From positions 1-54,118 of the forward strand of contig CAKOIF010000009.1 of the NCBI GenBank assembly GCA_934086485.1: DNA of 54,118 nucleotides, read 5' to 3'. This DNA comes from an uncultured Bacilli bacterium (lineage in GTDB: Bacteria; Bacillota_I; Bacilli_A; RF39; UBA660). The first letter of the stretch is position 1, and every line of letters begins with the position of its first letter. The notes beneath the pieces were generated by a model. The model did no database searches and was not told where the DNA came from. It saw only the letters and a program-made list of their open reading frames with translations. Positions 34,920-43,924 of this stretch are shown here, one piece after another. The translations under genes were made by a program, and so were the position numbers.

Positions 34920-36152
34920 TTATCTTAAATTATAATTTTTATTATTTTTTAAAACCCTTTTGTTAACTGATAAATTAGTAAATTGTTCATCACTTGTAAG
35001 TATTTCAAATATTGCCTCTTCGAAAACTGTTGAAACTAGTTTATCTAAATTAATATGTTCATTTTCTAAAGCAATTTTACAAATTTCTTCGATAAATGAA
35101 TTACTTACTTCAAGACTAATACCATGTTCTGCAAAAAAGTTAATATAATATGGAATTAATCCATTTTCTGGATGACATAATCTTAATAAAATCATATCTC
35201 TATTCATTGGTCTTAATTTAATATTATAGTTTGTTAAACTAGAAAGTTTTTCAGGAACTCCTTCGAAATATGATGAATAACCACATTTAGGTTTTCTTGA
35301 AAAGTCACCCATAATAATTATAAGCATATCTTTTGTTGGATAATTAATTATTCCATTTTCAGTTATTATTTTATAATCAATTCCCATCATTAAATCTCTT
35401 AAAGTATTTTCACTTGAGGAGGAAACATAACTATTTGGATTAAATAATAAACTTTCTGCATTATCTAAAATTAATGTTGAATTTAACTCACTACCTGTAT
35501 TTGCTAAACTCATAAATAGTGCATCAAAAGAAAAATTTTCATTACTTAAATCTTCATAATAAACCTGTGCTGGTAAAGTATCCTTTAAAACAGAAACTAT
35601 ATCATTTTGAATTGAACCTTTTTTGCCATCAATAATAATATTACTTTTTTTAATACCCTCGGTATCTAAATAATGAGTAGATATACCAACAACTAACTTT
35701 TTAATAGCCTCAGGTTGCATAAATACTTTGTTATATAAACCCATACATAACTCTTTACTTGTATCTAAATTAAAGTATTCAGCATTTTTACCATTAACTA
35801 AAGACACAAAATGATTAGCAAATTCATTAGGTTCTAATATTTCTGGTGCTTCTCCTTTATAAATGTATTTTATATCATCTTCATTTTCTACGATTAAATA
35901 ATTACTTATATCTTTAAAAAATATACTTGGTAAATTTTCTTTATCAGTATTATAAAGTTTTAACAAAACCTCAACATCAAAAACAAATGCAACAGCATTA
36001 TCTTTTTTCGAAGAAATAATATCATATTCAATGTTTTCTTCATCAACAAACTTTTTTTCTTCTTCTTTAAAATAACCATAAATTGTTTTTTCTGGAGTAT
36101 AAATATTCTCTCTTTTCTTTAAAATTACTCCAATTTGTAAATTATTTTCCAT
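34920..36152 (-). CDS. degenerate ClpX/HslU-like AAA+ protein
   Basis: The 410-aa cytosolic protein seems to keep the skeleton of a Clp-type AAA+ module from about residue 140: MQPEAIKKLVVGISTHY (as in VIGQ..AK..VAVAVYNHY), a strand STLILDNAESLL at the Walker B place, TLRDLMMGID, IIIMGDFSRKP, GVPEKLSSLTNYNIKLRPM and a C-terminal small domain EEICKIALENEHINLDKLVSTVFEE. The Walker A place reads IIIDGKKGSIQND and lacks GxxGxGKT, and the Walker B acids are changed (LDNAE). ATP hydrolysis is doubtful. A scaffold or adaptor role is inferred. It lies downstream of sufU with 44 nt between. Confidence 0.55.
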   Translation of the reverse strand: MENNLQIGVILKKRENIYTPEKTIYGYFKEEEKKFVDEENIEYDIISSKKDNAVAFVFDVEVLLKLYNTDKENLPSIFFKDISNYLIVENEDDIKYIYKGEAPEILEPNEFANHFVSLVNGKNAEYFNLDTSKELCMGLYNKVFMQPEAIKKLVVGISTHYLDTEGIKKSNIIIDGKKGSIQNDIVSVLKDTLPAQVYYEDLSNENFSFDALFMSLANTGSELNSTLILDNAESLLFNPNSYVSSSSENTLRDLMMGIDYKIITENGIINYPTKDMLIIIMGDFSRKPKCGYSSYFEGVPEKLSSLTNYNIKLRPMNRDMILLRLCHPENGLIPYYINFFAEHGISLEVSNSFIEEICKIALENEHINLDKLVSTVFEEAIFEILTSDEQFTNLSVNKRVLKNNKNYNLR

Positions 36153-36196
36153 ACCCTATCCTTATCTTATCACAAGAATAGTCAATCCTTTTATTC

Positions 36197-36616
36197 TTAA
36201 TATTTTTCTAGTACTTCTAATATACCACGATATGGAAGGGATGCGCAAGTTTTTCTTGAGGATTGTTTATAAATATCTTCATAAACTAGTCCTTCATTTA
36301 ATAAATCTTTGTTATATTCTTTTTCATTTACCATATTTAAAAAGTTATTAATATATTCTTTTGCTTCATTTACTGTCTTACCAATTAAATTTTTTATCAT
36401 TATTGAGGTTGAGGAAATGCTTATTGCACACGCCTCTCCAGTAAAACAAATATCTTTTATCATATTATCCTTTATTAAAATATATAGATCTATATTATCA
36501 ATACAAGACTGATTAGCACTATTTACTTTTTCATAACCATCACCAATAACTTTATCTTTATTAAGTGGATTTTGGTAATGTTCCATAATTATTTCTCTTT
36601 TAAGTTCTGCATCCAT
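36197..36616 (-). CDS. sufU: SufU, zinc-dependent sulfur-transfer protein
   Basis: The 139-aa protein keeps the SufU zinc ligands: SCIDN (Cys with Asp two residues on), GEACAISISS and KTCASLPY. SufU accepts persulfide sulfur from SufS by ligand exchange. It is the last gene of the suf operon, its start overlapping the sufS stop by 1 nt. Confidence 0.92.
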   Translation of the reverse strand: MDAELKREIIMEHYQNPLNKDKVIGDGYEKVNSANQSCIDNIDLYILIKDNMIKDICFTGEACAISISSTSIMIKNLIGKTVNEAKEYINNFLNMVNEKEYNKDLLNEGLVYEDIYKQSSRKTCASLPYRGILEVLEKY

Positions 36617-37812
36617 TAAAACATCTCCTTTAAAATTTTATCTTTGTTAGAAATTAGTTCAATAAATTCATCAATTTCTTTTTCTGTATTATAAAAATAT
36701 AAGCTAATTCTAATTGTGTTATTAACTTTTGTTGCATTTTTAAGTATTTTAGCACAGTGGTTACCCGCTCTTACACATATATTATATTTATTTAAATAAA
36801 ATGCTACATCTTGTGCAAATATACCATCAACATTAAAGGAAATAATCGCACTATCACATTCAACATTAACAATATCAATAAAAGGTATTTTTATCATTTT
36901 ATCTATTAAATAATCTTTTAATTTCATTTCTCTTTCATGAATTTTATCCATACCTATATTATTTAAATAATTTATTGCTTCTCCAAAACCAATTACTCCA
37001 GCAATATTTGGGGTTCCAGCCTCTAAACGATAAGGTAAATCTTTTAAATATATTTCTTTTGGATTATCAAATGATTCATTCATACCACCACCTAAATTAA
37101 TAGGATTTAAATTTTCTAAAAGTTCTTTTTTACCATAAAGAACACCTACTCCAGTTGGTCCTAACATTTTATGCGCTGAAAACGCTAAAAAATCACAATC
37201 AAGAGAGGAAACATCTATTTTCATGTGAGGTACACTTTGAGCGCCATCAACCACAACGAAAATACCTAGTTCATGAGCAAAGGCACATATCTCTTTAATC
37301 GGTCTTACATCTCCGATTACATTAGTAACCATTGCAAGTGAAATAATCTTAGTTCTTGGTGTAACAGCTTTTTTTACATTATCTAACGTAACATGAAAAC
37401 TATCATCTAAATCAATTAATTTTACTACTGCACCCTTTTCATTTTCAAGTCTAAACCACGGTAGTACATTTGAGGCATGTTCTGAAGTAGTAATTAATAT
37501 TTCATCACCTTCCTCGATTAAGGGAGCAAAAAACCCTGAAGCAATCATATTTAAACTTTCTGTTGTTCCTGATGTAAAAATAATTTCTTCATTATATTTA
37601 GCATTTATAAAATTCTTTACTAAATCACGAGATTTTTCATATTCCATATCAACTTTAAATGATATATCATAATCGCCCCTATGGGCATTTGCACTATAAT
37701 TTTCATAATAATCCGTTATTTTATCAATTACACATTTTGGTTTTAAGGTAGTGGCACCATTATCAAAATATATAATATCATTTTTTAAAATTGGAAAATC
37801 ATCTCTATTCAT
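36616..37812 (-). CDS. sufS: cysteine desulfurase SufS
   Basis: The 398-aa PLP enzyme removes sulfur from cysteine for Fe-S assembly. It has YFDNGATTLKP near the start, SAHKMLGPTG with the PLP-binding lysine, and VRAGNHCAK with the active-site cysteine. Length is normal. The ATG at 37812 follows GGAGGTTAATT; it overlaps the end of the short sufB/D-like gene by 8 nt. Confidence 0.97.
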   Translation of the reverse strand: MNRDDFPILKNDIIYFDNGATTLKPKCVIDKITDYYENYSANAHRGDYDISFKVDMEYEKSRDLVKNFINAKYNEEIIFTSGTTESLNMIASGFFAPLIEEGDEILITTSEHASNVLPWFRLENEKGAVVKLIDLDDSFHVTLDNVKKAVTPRTKIISLAMVTNVIGDVRPIKEICAFAHELGIFVVVDGAQSVPHMKIDVSSLDCDFLAFSAHKMLGPTGVGVLYGKKELLENLNPINLGGGMNESFDNPKEIYLKDLPYRLEAGTPNIAGVIGFGEAINYLNNIGMDKIHEREMKLKDYLIDKMIKIPFIDIVNVECDSAIISFNVDGIFAQDVAFYLNKYNICVRAGNHCAKILKNATKVNNTIRISLYFYNTEKEIDEFIELISNKDKILKEMF

Positions 37813-38368
37813 AATTAACCTCCTTTTTAAAATTATCATCAAATATACTTAACATAAAACTCTTTTTTAGTAGTTTTTTAGCATCATTTTCTTTAATACC
37901 AAGGGAATTTAAATAAAGTAAACTTTCTTCATCATAAGTTCCAATAGTTACAAAATGTGATGCCTCAACTTCATTAGTATCAATTTCAAGAATTGGTTCA
38001 ATTAAGATATTTCCACCCTCTTTTAAACCTTTTAAATTTTCTGTTATAACATTTCCAAAAGTATTTTTATTTGCTTTTACACATACTTTTGACTTACTAT
38101 AACCATTTTCTGATATAACATGATAATTTATATCACATTTATTATTATTTCCTTTTATTAAAACATTTATAGAAATGTTACTATCTTCTTTATTAATACT
38201 TAAATAATTGATTTTTAATATAGAGTTATTATGCTGGATAATATTAATATCCATTTTAGTATCATTTTCATTAAATATATTAACTACTAAATTATTTTCA
38301 ATTTCTAAATCAAGACTTTTACTTTCATTAACAATGTTTATAACATTATCCATTAATATATTATTCAT
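37805..38368 (-). CDS. short SufB/SufD-family protein
   Basis: The 187-aa protein has the C-terminal family hallmark: ILIEPILEIDTNEVEASHFVTIG followed by YLNSLGIKENDAKKLLKKSFM, and upstream a run of strands like the SufB/D beta-helix. Usual SufB (about 465 aa) and SufD (about 400 aa) are more than twice as long. No second SufB/D gene occurs in the window, so this small protein may be the only scaffold partner of SufC here. The ATG at 38368 follows GAAGGAAAAG inside the end of sufC. Confidence 0.8.
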   Translation of the reverse strand: MNNILMDNVINIVNESKSLDLEIENNLVVNIFNENDTKMDINIIQHNNSILKINYLSINKEDSNISINVLIKGNNNKCDINYHVISENGYSKSKVCVKANKNTFGNVITENLKGLKEGGNILIEPILEIDTNEVEASHFVTIGTYDEESLLYLNSLGIKENDAKKLLKKSFMLSIFDDNFKKEVNYE

Positions 38369-39113
38369 CTTTTCCTTCTTCACTTATAGTAAAAGCCTCA
38401 TTAAAACCGATATTTTCAATATTTTCCGCTAAATGATAATCGCCTGTTTTAACAATTTTTCCATTATCTAAAATATGTACATAGTTAGGTTTAATATATT
38501 TAATAATATTTGTATGGTGAGTAATAATTAATATTGTAGGCTTAAATGTTTTATAATATTCATTAATAAAATTAGAAACAACTTTTAAAGCATCAACATC
38601 AAGCCCTGAATCTATTTCATCTAAAATAATAAATTTAGGTTTTAAAATACCCATATGAAGAAGTTCAATTTTTTTTCTTTCTCCACCTGATGCTCCAACA
38701 TTTATATCTTTATGAATAAAACTTCTATCTAAAGCAAGTTTATCACAAATTTCTTCCATCTCTTTATTAAATTTAAAGATATCTAAAGTTCCTTCATTTC
38801 TTTCTTTTAAAGCAGTTCTAAGTGCTTCTGCATTACTTACTCCTTCGATTGACACAGGGTTTTGACTAATAAGCATTACCCCTTCTTTAGCAATTTCATA
38901 AGTACTCATCTTAAGTAAATCTTTATTATTAAAAACAATATTACCTTTTTTAGTATAACCAGGATAATTCATTATTACTTTGCATAAAGTGGATTTTCCT
39001 ATTCCATTTTTACCCATAATAACATGAATTTGGCCATCAGGTAATTCAACATTTAAATCATTTAATATATTTTTATCATTAACTGAAACATTTAAATTAT
39101 TTATCTTAAACAT
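38361..39113 (-). CDS. sufC: SufC, Fe-S assembly ATPase
   Basis: The 250-aa soluble ABC ATPase drives the SufB/D scaffold. It has Walker A GKNGIGKST, signature ASGGERKK, Walker B FIILDEIDSGLD and switch histidine TILIITHHTN. It is first in sufC-sufB/D-sufS-sufU. The ATG at 39113 follows AGGTGAG. A structured leader RNA with its own terminator lies just upstream. Confidence 0.96.
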   Translation of the reverse strand: MFKINNLNVSVNDKNILNDLNVELPDGQIHVIMGKNGIGKSTLCKVIMNYPGYTKKGNIVFNNKDLLKMSTYEIAKEGVMLISQNPVSIEGVSNAEALRTALKERNEGTLDIFKFNKEMEEICDKLALDRSFIHKDINVGASGGERKKIELLHMGILKPKFIILDEIDSGLDVDALKVVSNFINEYYKTFKPTILIITHHTNIIKYIKPNYVHILDNGKIVKTGDYHLAENIENIGFNEAFTISEEGKDE

Positions 39114-39191
39114 AACTTTTCTCACCTACACATATTTTATACCATTTTTGCCATAATTAAAAGAAAAAACTACTAATAAAAGTTTATTTAC

Positions 39192-39309
39192 AAAATAAAA
39201 CTAGGTATTTCCTAGTCACTTTTTTAATTCCCACTATGGCTCGGGTGCTCCAACTTTAATAAACATTGCTGTTTATATGTATTTACGAATATAAATTCCT
39301 AAATACATT
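39192..39309 (-). ncRNA. structured leader RNA or sRNA upstream of the suf operon
   Basis: A transcript starting near 39308 would fold at its very 5' end: ATGTATTTA pairs with TAAATACAT (with GAAT/ATTC inside), followed at once by ATAAACA-GCAA-TGTTTAT, a hairpin with a GNRA loop. Then come a GC-rich single stretch (GGAGCACCCGAGCC, GTGGG) and a terminator, ACTAGG-AAATA-CCTAGT plus T residues (39192-39216), 79 nt before sufC. It matches no riboswitch class I know. It could be an attenuating leader of suf or a free-standing RNA. Confidence 0.6.
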
Positions 39310-39313
39310 AAAT

Positions 39314-39342
39314 ATTTTAGCATATTTTTTACATTTTGTCAT
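39314..39342 (-). promoter_or_regulatory. promoter of the suf leader RNA
   Basis: ATGACA (39337-39342) and TAAAAT (39314-39319) are 17 nt apart on the minus strand, with a TGC extension before the -10. Confidence 0.6.
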
Positions 39343-39398
39343 CAAAAATAACTTTATCTTTTCAGTAAAATATAATATAATTTAATTAGTGATGAGAT

Positions 39399-39905
39399 AT
39401 GAATAGAGTTTTTGATCCAATTGATATTGTATTTATTGTTTTAATTTCACTTTATCTTATTGTTTTAATAACAATAGGTTTAATTTTGTGGTATCAAAAA
39501 GAACAAAGAGATAAATTAAAACTTGAAAAAATGGTTACTGATAAAGAAAAAGAAATTACTAAAGAAAATGTTGAAACTAAAGAGGTTTCTAAGGCAAAAG
39601 AGGAAACTCCAAAAGTTTCTGTTAAGAAAGAAACTGTTAAAAAAGAAAATAAGATTAGTAAAGAAACTAAAGATAAAACTAAAGATATTAAGAATAAAAG
39701 TAATAGTAAAGTTGAAAAAGATAAAAACAATACTAGTGTTAAAACAAAAGAAAATACTCCTAAAAAGAAGAGTAATACAACAAATAAACCAAAGAAAACT
39801 AATCCAAATATAAATAATCGTTATAAAGGAAAAGGACCAACTAAAAAGAAAACTGTTAAAAGAAAGAAAAAGAAAAAAACAAATGGTAAGAATAAAAAGA
39901 AATAA
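39399..39905 (+). CDS. membrane-anchored Lys-rich low-complexity protein
   Basis: The 168-aa protein has one N-terminal helix (about 8-31) and a tail almost wholly of Lys, Glu, Thr and Asn, ending in a stretch of nearly pure Lys. The net charge shifts from mixed to strongly positive toward the C terminus. No family recognised. If the tail is cytosolic it might bind nucleic acid or ribosomes; if outside, anionic wall polymers such as teichoic acids. It is first of three closely spaced genes, and TATAAT-like hexamers lie just upstream. Confidence 0.55.
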   Translation: MNRVFDPIDIVFIVLISLYLIVLITIGLILWYQKEQRDKLKLEKMVTDKEKEITKENVETKEVSKAKEETPKVSVKKETVKKENKISKETKDKTKDIKNKSNSKVEKDKNNTSVKTKENTPKKKSNTTNKPKKTNPNINNRYKGKGPTKKKTVKRKKKKKTNGKNKKK

Positions 39906-39914
39906 GGGATAAAA

Positions 39915-40163
39915 ATGAATAATAAATTTGAAATAATAAATGAAAAAAATGAAAAAGAAACATATGAAATATTAAAAACATTTAATATTGATAATGATAA
40001 TTATATTGTATACACAGATAACACATTAACAGATCAAGGTAATTTAGATGTTATAATTAATAAATATGAAATAAATGATGGAAACATTACCCTACTAGAT
40101 ATACCCGAAGATAAAAGAAAATATGTTGATAATGTGTGGAGTTTATTATGTCAAGATGTATAG
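39915..40163 (+). CDS. DUF1292-family protein
   Basis: The 82-aa protein reads FEIINEKNEKETYEILKTF...YIVYTDNTLTDQGNLDVIINKY, the pattern of DUF1292 (YrzB-like) proteins of Bacillota. Function is unknown. A GGGAT ribosome binding site lies 9 nt after the previous stop. Its end overlaps the next gene by 16 nt. Confidence 0.8.
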   Translation: MNNKFEIINEKNEKETYEILKTFNIDNDNYIVYTDNTLTDQGNLDVIINKYEINDGNITLLDIPEDKRKYVDNVWSLLCQDV

Positions 40164-41401
40164 TAATTACTTTAGATGATAATGGTAACCTTGATAGTGC
40201 TTTTTTAGAAACTGGTAATAAGTCTATATCACTTGATGGTTACTTAATAAGAGTTAATAGAATTTTAAATTCATTCGAAAATGTTAAATTTCAAAAAACT
40301 GGGTTTAATGAGTTTACTATAACAGATAGAAAAGTTATTAATACTTTAATTAGTAAAGTACCTAATCTTAATAAATCTAAACAAAATTGTTTAAAAAAAG
40401 TTATAATAAGTGCTTCACTTCTTTCTATGCTTACAGGTGTAGCTTTGAAAAAAAATAAAGTTAGTGCAGTATCTAGTGAAAAAACTAAGGAAGATTCAAA
40501 TAATATTACATTTGAAATAGATACTGAAAAATACAAACCTGATTTTTTAGTTAATTATGAAGGAAAAAATAATGTTAGTTTAACAAATTTAAAAAATAAA
40601 AATGTTGAATTGGCACAAGATATTCCCACAAATGAAGCTACTTATGAAAGTAATGAACTTACCGAAGATATTCCTGTAACTTTGGAAGAAGCAAACGTAG
40701 ATTTATCACTTACACAAGATGCTCCAGCCATAAACACTGATAATGTAATAATCGACGAAGAATATTTATACGATGATGATATGCCTGTTTATAGTTTTGA
40801 TTACGAAGATAGATCAAATAGTGAAAAAAGTAATTATGCTAGAGAAAATTATGGCGATTTAGTAAGTAAATATGCAGCAACATATGGACTTGATAGTAAA
40901 CTTGTGATGGCTATTCTTACTCAAGAAAATGCTTATAATGAAATCAATAATTCAAATATTGGTGCAAATGGAGTTATGCAAATTGAATCAATATGGAATG
41001 GTTATGATATTAGCGCATATAATTATGAAACTGGTAATGTAGATAAAGAAAGAATTGATAGTTCTAGTTTAGCAAATCCAGAATATGCAATTAAAATTGG
41101 ATGTATGATACTAAATAATCAATATGCTACTTTATATAATAAGTATTATTTAAATGGAACTATTACAAAAGATGAAGTTATAATTGCCACTGTGATATCT
41201 TACAATAAGGGTATTACTGCAATATGTAATTTAATAAATAATTATGGTAAAGATTTTACTAGTCATATTTCTGAAACCCTTGGTGGAGATAATGATTATT
41301 TAAAACATGTATTTAGTTACCTTGAGGATATGAGTATAATTAAAATTCAAAATCAAAATGATACTCCCTCTGAGGTCGTTATTGATAATTTAACTTTATA
41401 A
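40148..41401 (+). CDS. lytic transglycosylase (SLT domain) with membrane anchor
   Basis: The 417-aa protein has a small N-terminal domain, one possible helix near 85-100 and a Glu/Asp-rich spacer. The C-terminal SLT/lysozyme-like domain (about 225-385) contains SKYAATYGLDSKLVMAILTQEN with the likely catalytic Glu, SNIGANGVMQIE and ISYNKGITAI. Such enzymes cleave peptidoglycan glycan strands to 1,6-anhydro products. The topology, internal helix with an outer enzyme domain, fits wall remodelling. The ATG at 40148 follows GGAG in the end of the DUF1292 gene. Confidence 0.82.
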   Translation: MSRCIVITLDDNGNLDSAFLETGNKSISLDGYLIRVNRILNSFENVKFQKTGFNEFTITDRKVINTLISKVPNLNKSKQNCLKKVIISASLLSMLTGVALKKNKVSAVSSEKTKEDSNNITFEIDTEKYKPDFLVNYEGKNNVSLTNLKNKNVELAQDIPTNEATYESNELTEDIPVTLEEANVDLSLTQDAPAINTDNVIIDEEYLYDDDMPVYSFDYEDRSNSEKSNYARENYGDLVSKYAATYGLDSKLVMAILTQENAYNEINNSNIGANGVMQIESIWNGYDISAYNYETGNVDKERIDSSSLANPEYAIKIGCMILNNQYATLYNKYYLNGTITKDEVIIATVISYNKGITAICNLINNYGKDFTSHISETLGGDNDYLKHVFSYLEDMSIIKIQNQNDTPSEVVIDNLTL

Positions 41402-41402
41402 A

Positions 41403-41426
41403 TCACACAAATTGTGTGGTTTTTTC
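41403..41426 (+). terminator. terminator of the transglycosylase unit
   Basis: CACAC and GTGTG pair around AAATT, flanked by A-T pairs, followed by six T residues. Confidence 0.75.
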
Positions 41427-41430
41427 ATAT

Positions 41431-41463
41431 AAAAAAAAAGAAGTCTAATCATTTAAGACTTCT
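41431..41463 (-). terminator. terminator of the LCP/LtaS operon
   Basis: AGAAGTCT and AGACTTCT pair around 9 nt on the minus strand and run into nine T residues. It overlaps the last codons of the LCP gene. Confidence 0.88.
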
Positions 41464-43307
41464 CCATTAATATAAAAGTGTACTGAGGATACTCCTCTTA
41501 AAAGTGTTCCTGCAGGTGGATTTTGACTGCCAATTAAATCAGTGTCAACACTAGCATTATACTTATCACTTTGACTATCTACAAAAGAAAATGAGCAATT
41601 TAAATCATTTTTATCACAATAGTTTTGAGCTTCATCTCTTGTTTTTCCTATGAAACTAGCAAGAGTTGAATTTGTTGCACCAGTTGTAATGCCTTTCCCA
41701 GCAATATAAGGTTCATAAGTTTCATTAATTGAATAGCTAAATGATTTAATAACTTCACTATTTTCTTTACCTAAATTAATATTCATTGCTTTAACAATAT
41801 CTTTTAAGCTATCTTCATAATAACCAAGAGCACTTGATACTCTTCCCGAAGATAATGTAACATTTAAGTTATATACCTCAAGATATGTTTTTTGAATATT
41901 GATAAAGTCTTCATCAGAAAGCATATTACCAACCATTTTCTTTAATATTTGATAAGCAGATAATATTGAATCACTACTCATATTCGTAGATATATTTTTA
42001 CTAACAGCATTTAATACTTTTTCAAATTGATTATAACTTCTTATAGTTAACATTTTTTTAGCAATAGCCATTATTACATCTTGTTGATGTTTATTTCTTG
42101 CTAAATCACTTATTGCATATAAATGACGACATCTTGAATAAGCAAGAGCCTGTTCACCATTTAAAGTTTGTACTCCCGGCTCTATGTATACAGTGTGACT
42201 TCCCCATAATCTATCAGAGTTTTGTTCACATACTTTACCATTACAGTTAACACCTTGATTAAAATTAAAATCAGGTTTTTCTACGTCAACAGTAACTCCC
42301 TTTAAAGCTTCGACTAAATCAACAACACCCTTAAAATTAATTTTCACATAATAATCAATATTTATACCAGTTAAATTTTCAATAGTATCAGTTACACATT
42401 TTGTACCATATGCCGCTGAGGAATTAATCTTATTATATGCTTTTCCTTTACAAGCAATTGGAACATAAGTGTCTCTTGGAATTGAAAATAGCGTTGCGCT
42501 TAAAGTTTTTGGATTAAATGTTGCTAAAATAATTGTATCCCCATTAAAGGCAGCATCATCATTAAGTTCATCCGTTTCAGAATCCACTCCTAAAATAAGA
42601 GCAGTAAATGGTTCATTCAAACTTTTATTCGAAGAATTTTCATTATTTTTAATTTTCTTTTTTTCACTTATCTCAAATACTTTTTTTGTATCTGTTGCAA
42701 TATTTGTAAAATCAACTTCATTACTATATCTTGATATGTAACTACCACTTATAAATATTCCTCCAACTTCTTTATCATATAATGCATAAAGTAAATCTAG
42801 TTCAGAGTTATATTCTTTTATTTCATTTTTAATTTTTTCCTTCTTAATTAATTTTTTTGCTAAAACATTACCTTCATAATCATCTTCATCACTTACCATA
42901 CCAAGTACCATATTTTTATCATATTTTTCATTAGATAAAGTAACTAAATATGTTGTATATTTTGAATCATTTGAATTTGTTAATGAAGATATTTTTCCAA
43001 GTAGTAAATCAATTATACTCGAAGAAAAGATAAATATAATGATTATTATCACACTTATTACCGAAGTAATTATAAAATGTTTATATTTTCTTACACATAA
43101 TTTAAAGAAATTTATAAATGCATACATAATTATATATAAGGCAAAAAGTATAAGAAGGATATATCTTAATAATGTTTCAATACCCGTTAAAGATACAATG
43201 CTTTTTACAAAGAAGGCATAACTAATTATATAGATAGTGATTATTAAAAAATATACAATTCTTGCTATGGGCTTACTTCTTTTGAATTTTCTTTTTAAAT
43301 GTTTCAT
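41445..43307 (-). CDS. LytR-CpsA-Psr (LCP) glycopolymer transferase with C-terminal PASTA domain
   Basis: The 620-aa protein has about four N-terminal helices (15-120), where most LCP proteins have one, and an LCP domain (about 225-440) with ILGVDS, NGDTIILATFNP, SIPRDTYVP and YSRCRH, which hold the conserved Asp and Arg residues for pyrophosphate lipid binding. The C-terminal 75 residues form a PASTA-like repeat (SFIGKTRDEAQNYC, GSQNPPAGTLL). LCP enzymes attach teichoic acid or capsule polymers to peptidoglycan. A PASTA domain on an LCP enzyme would add wall or muropeptide binding and is uncommon. It is last of three overlapping genes. Confidence 0.88.
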   Translation of the reverse strand: MKHLKRKFKRSKPIARIVYFLIITIYIISYAFFVKSIVSLTGIETLLRYILLILFALYIIMYAFINFFKLCVRKYKHFIITSVISVIIIIIFIFSSSIIDLLLGKISSLTNSNDSKYTTYLVTLSNEKYDKNMVLGMVSDEDDYEGNVLAKKLIKKEKIKNEIKEYNSELDLLYALYDKEVGGIFISGSYISRYSNEVDFTNIATDTKKVFEISEKKKIKNNENSSNKSLNEPFTALILGVDSETDELNDDAAFNGDTIILATFNPKTLSATLFSIPRDTYVPIACKGKAYNKINSSAAYGTKCVTDTIENLTGINIDYYVKINFKGVVDLVEALKGVTVDVEKPDFNFNQGVNCNGKVCEQNSDRLWGSHTVYIEPGVQTLNGEQALAYSRCRHLYAISDLARNKHQQDVIMAIAKKMLTIRSYNQFEKVLNAVSKNISTNMSSDSILSAYQILKKMVGNMLSDEDFINIQKTYLEVYNLNVTLSSGRVSSALGYYEDSLKDIVKAMNINLGKENSEVIKSFSYSINETYEPYIAGKGITTGATNSTLASFIGKTRDEAQNYCDKNDLNCSFSFVDSQSDKYNASVDTDLIGSQNPPAGTLLRGVSSVHFYINGEVLND

Positions 43308-43924
43308 TTTTCGCCCCCTTCATAGGAAACAACATATAGTTTATCATCAATTTTAATTATTGTTACTTTTCCCTTTTTATCATAACCTAAATCTTTTTTA
43401 TAATCCCAAGATAAAGTTATTTCATATGAATCATATTTATTATCATTATAAGTAAATTCTCCATTTTCAAAACTATCAATATTAATACTTTCTACAATAG
43501 GATATTCATTATTTTTTCTTGTACTTTTATCATTTAATCCTTTATATAAAGTATTCTGACATCTAGTTTTAAAATTTTCTTTATCATAAACATATTCAAG
43601 ACTACCTACATCATACATACTTTTTTTATTATCAATTGTATATAAATCAATTATAAATAGTTTAGCTAAAGTTTTTGCATAATCTTCATAATTAATATTA
43701 TCATTTGCAAGGATATCCTTAAGCTCTTTAAAATTTTCTTTCATTAAATTTGTATTATCTTTATCAAGTGTATAATCAAATTTAGCAGTTTTATCTTTAC
43801 TTCTTACAAGTAATCCTCCGGTACTTTTAGAAAAAAGTAAAAAATATAGACCTATACTAATTAAAATAGTAAGTATAATTATCATTAATGCCGATTTTTT
43901 TATTTGCTTTTTTCTCCTAGTCAT
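43304..43924 (-). CDS. membrane-anchored extracytoplasmic protein, unknown
   Basis: The 206-aa protein has a basic N terminus (TRRKKQIKKS), one helix (about 12-32) and a soluble outer domain with strands near the end (ITLSWDYKKDLGYDKKGKVTIIKIDDKLYVVSYEG). No family recognised. It overlaps the LCP gene by 4 nt (ATGA) and the LtaS-like gene by 8 nt, so it probably works in the same envelope-polymer pathway. Confidence 0.55.
   Translation of the reverse strand: MTRRKKQIKKSALMIIILTILISIGLYFLLFSKSTGGLLVRSKDKTAKFDYTLDKDNTNLMKENFKELKDILANDNINYEDYAKTLAKLFIIDLYTIDNKKSMYDVGSLEYVYDKENFKTRCQNTLYKGLNDKSTRKNNEYPIVESINIDSFENGEFTYNDNKYDSYEITLSWDYKKDLGYDKKGKVTIIKIDDKLYVVSYEGGEK

Noticed and set aside
39220..39260. 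Signal recognition particle RNA or a tRNA in the GC-rich stretch before sufC
   Set aside because: The conserved SRP loop (GGAAGG..AGCA region) is missing and no cloverleaf can be drawn.
39494..39813. ORFs in other frames and on the opposite strand of the Lys-rich protein gene
   Set aside because: They arise from the AAA/GAA-rich repeat composition and translate to Leu/Ser- or Lys/Leu-only sequences without start signals.
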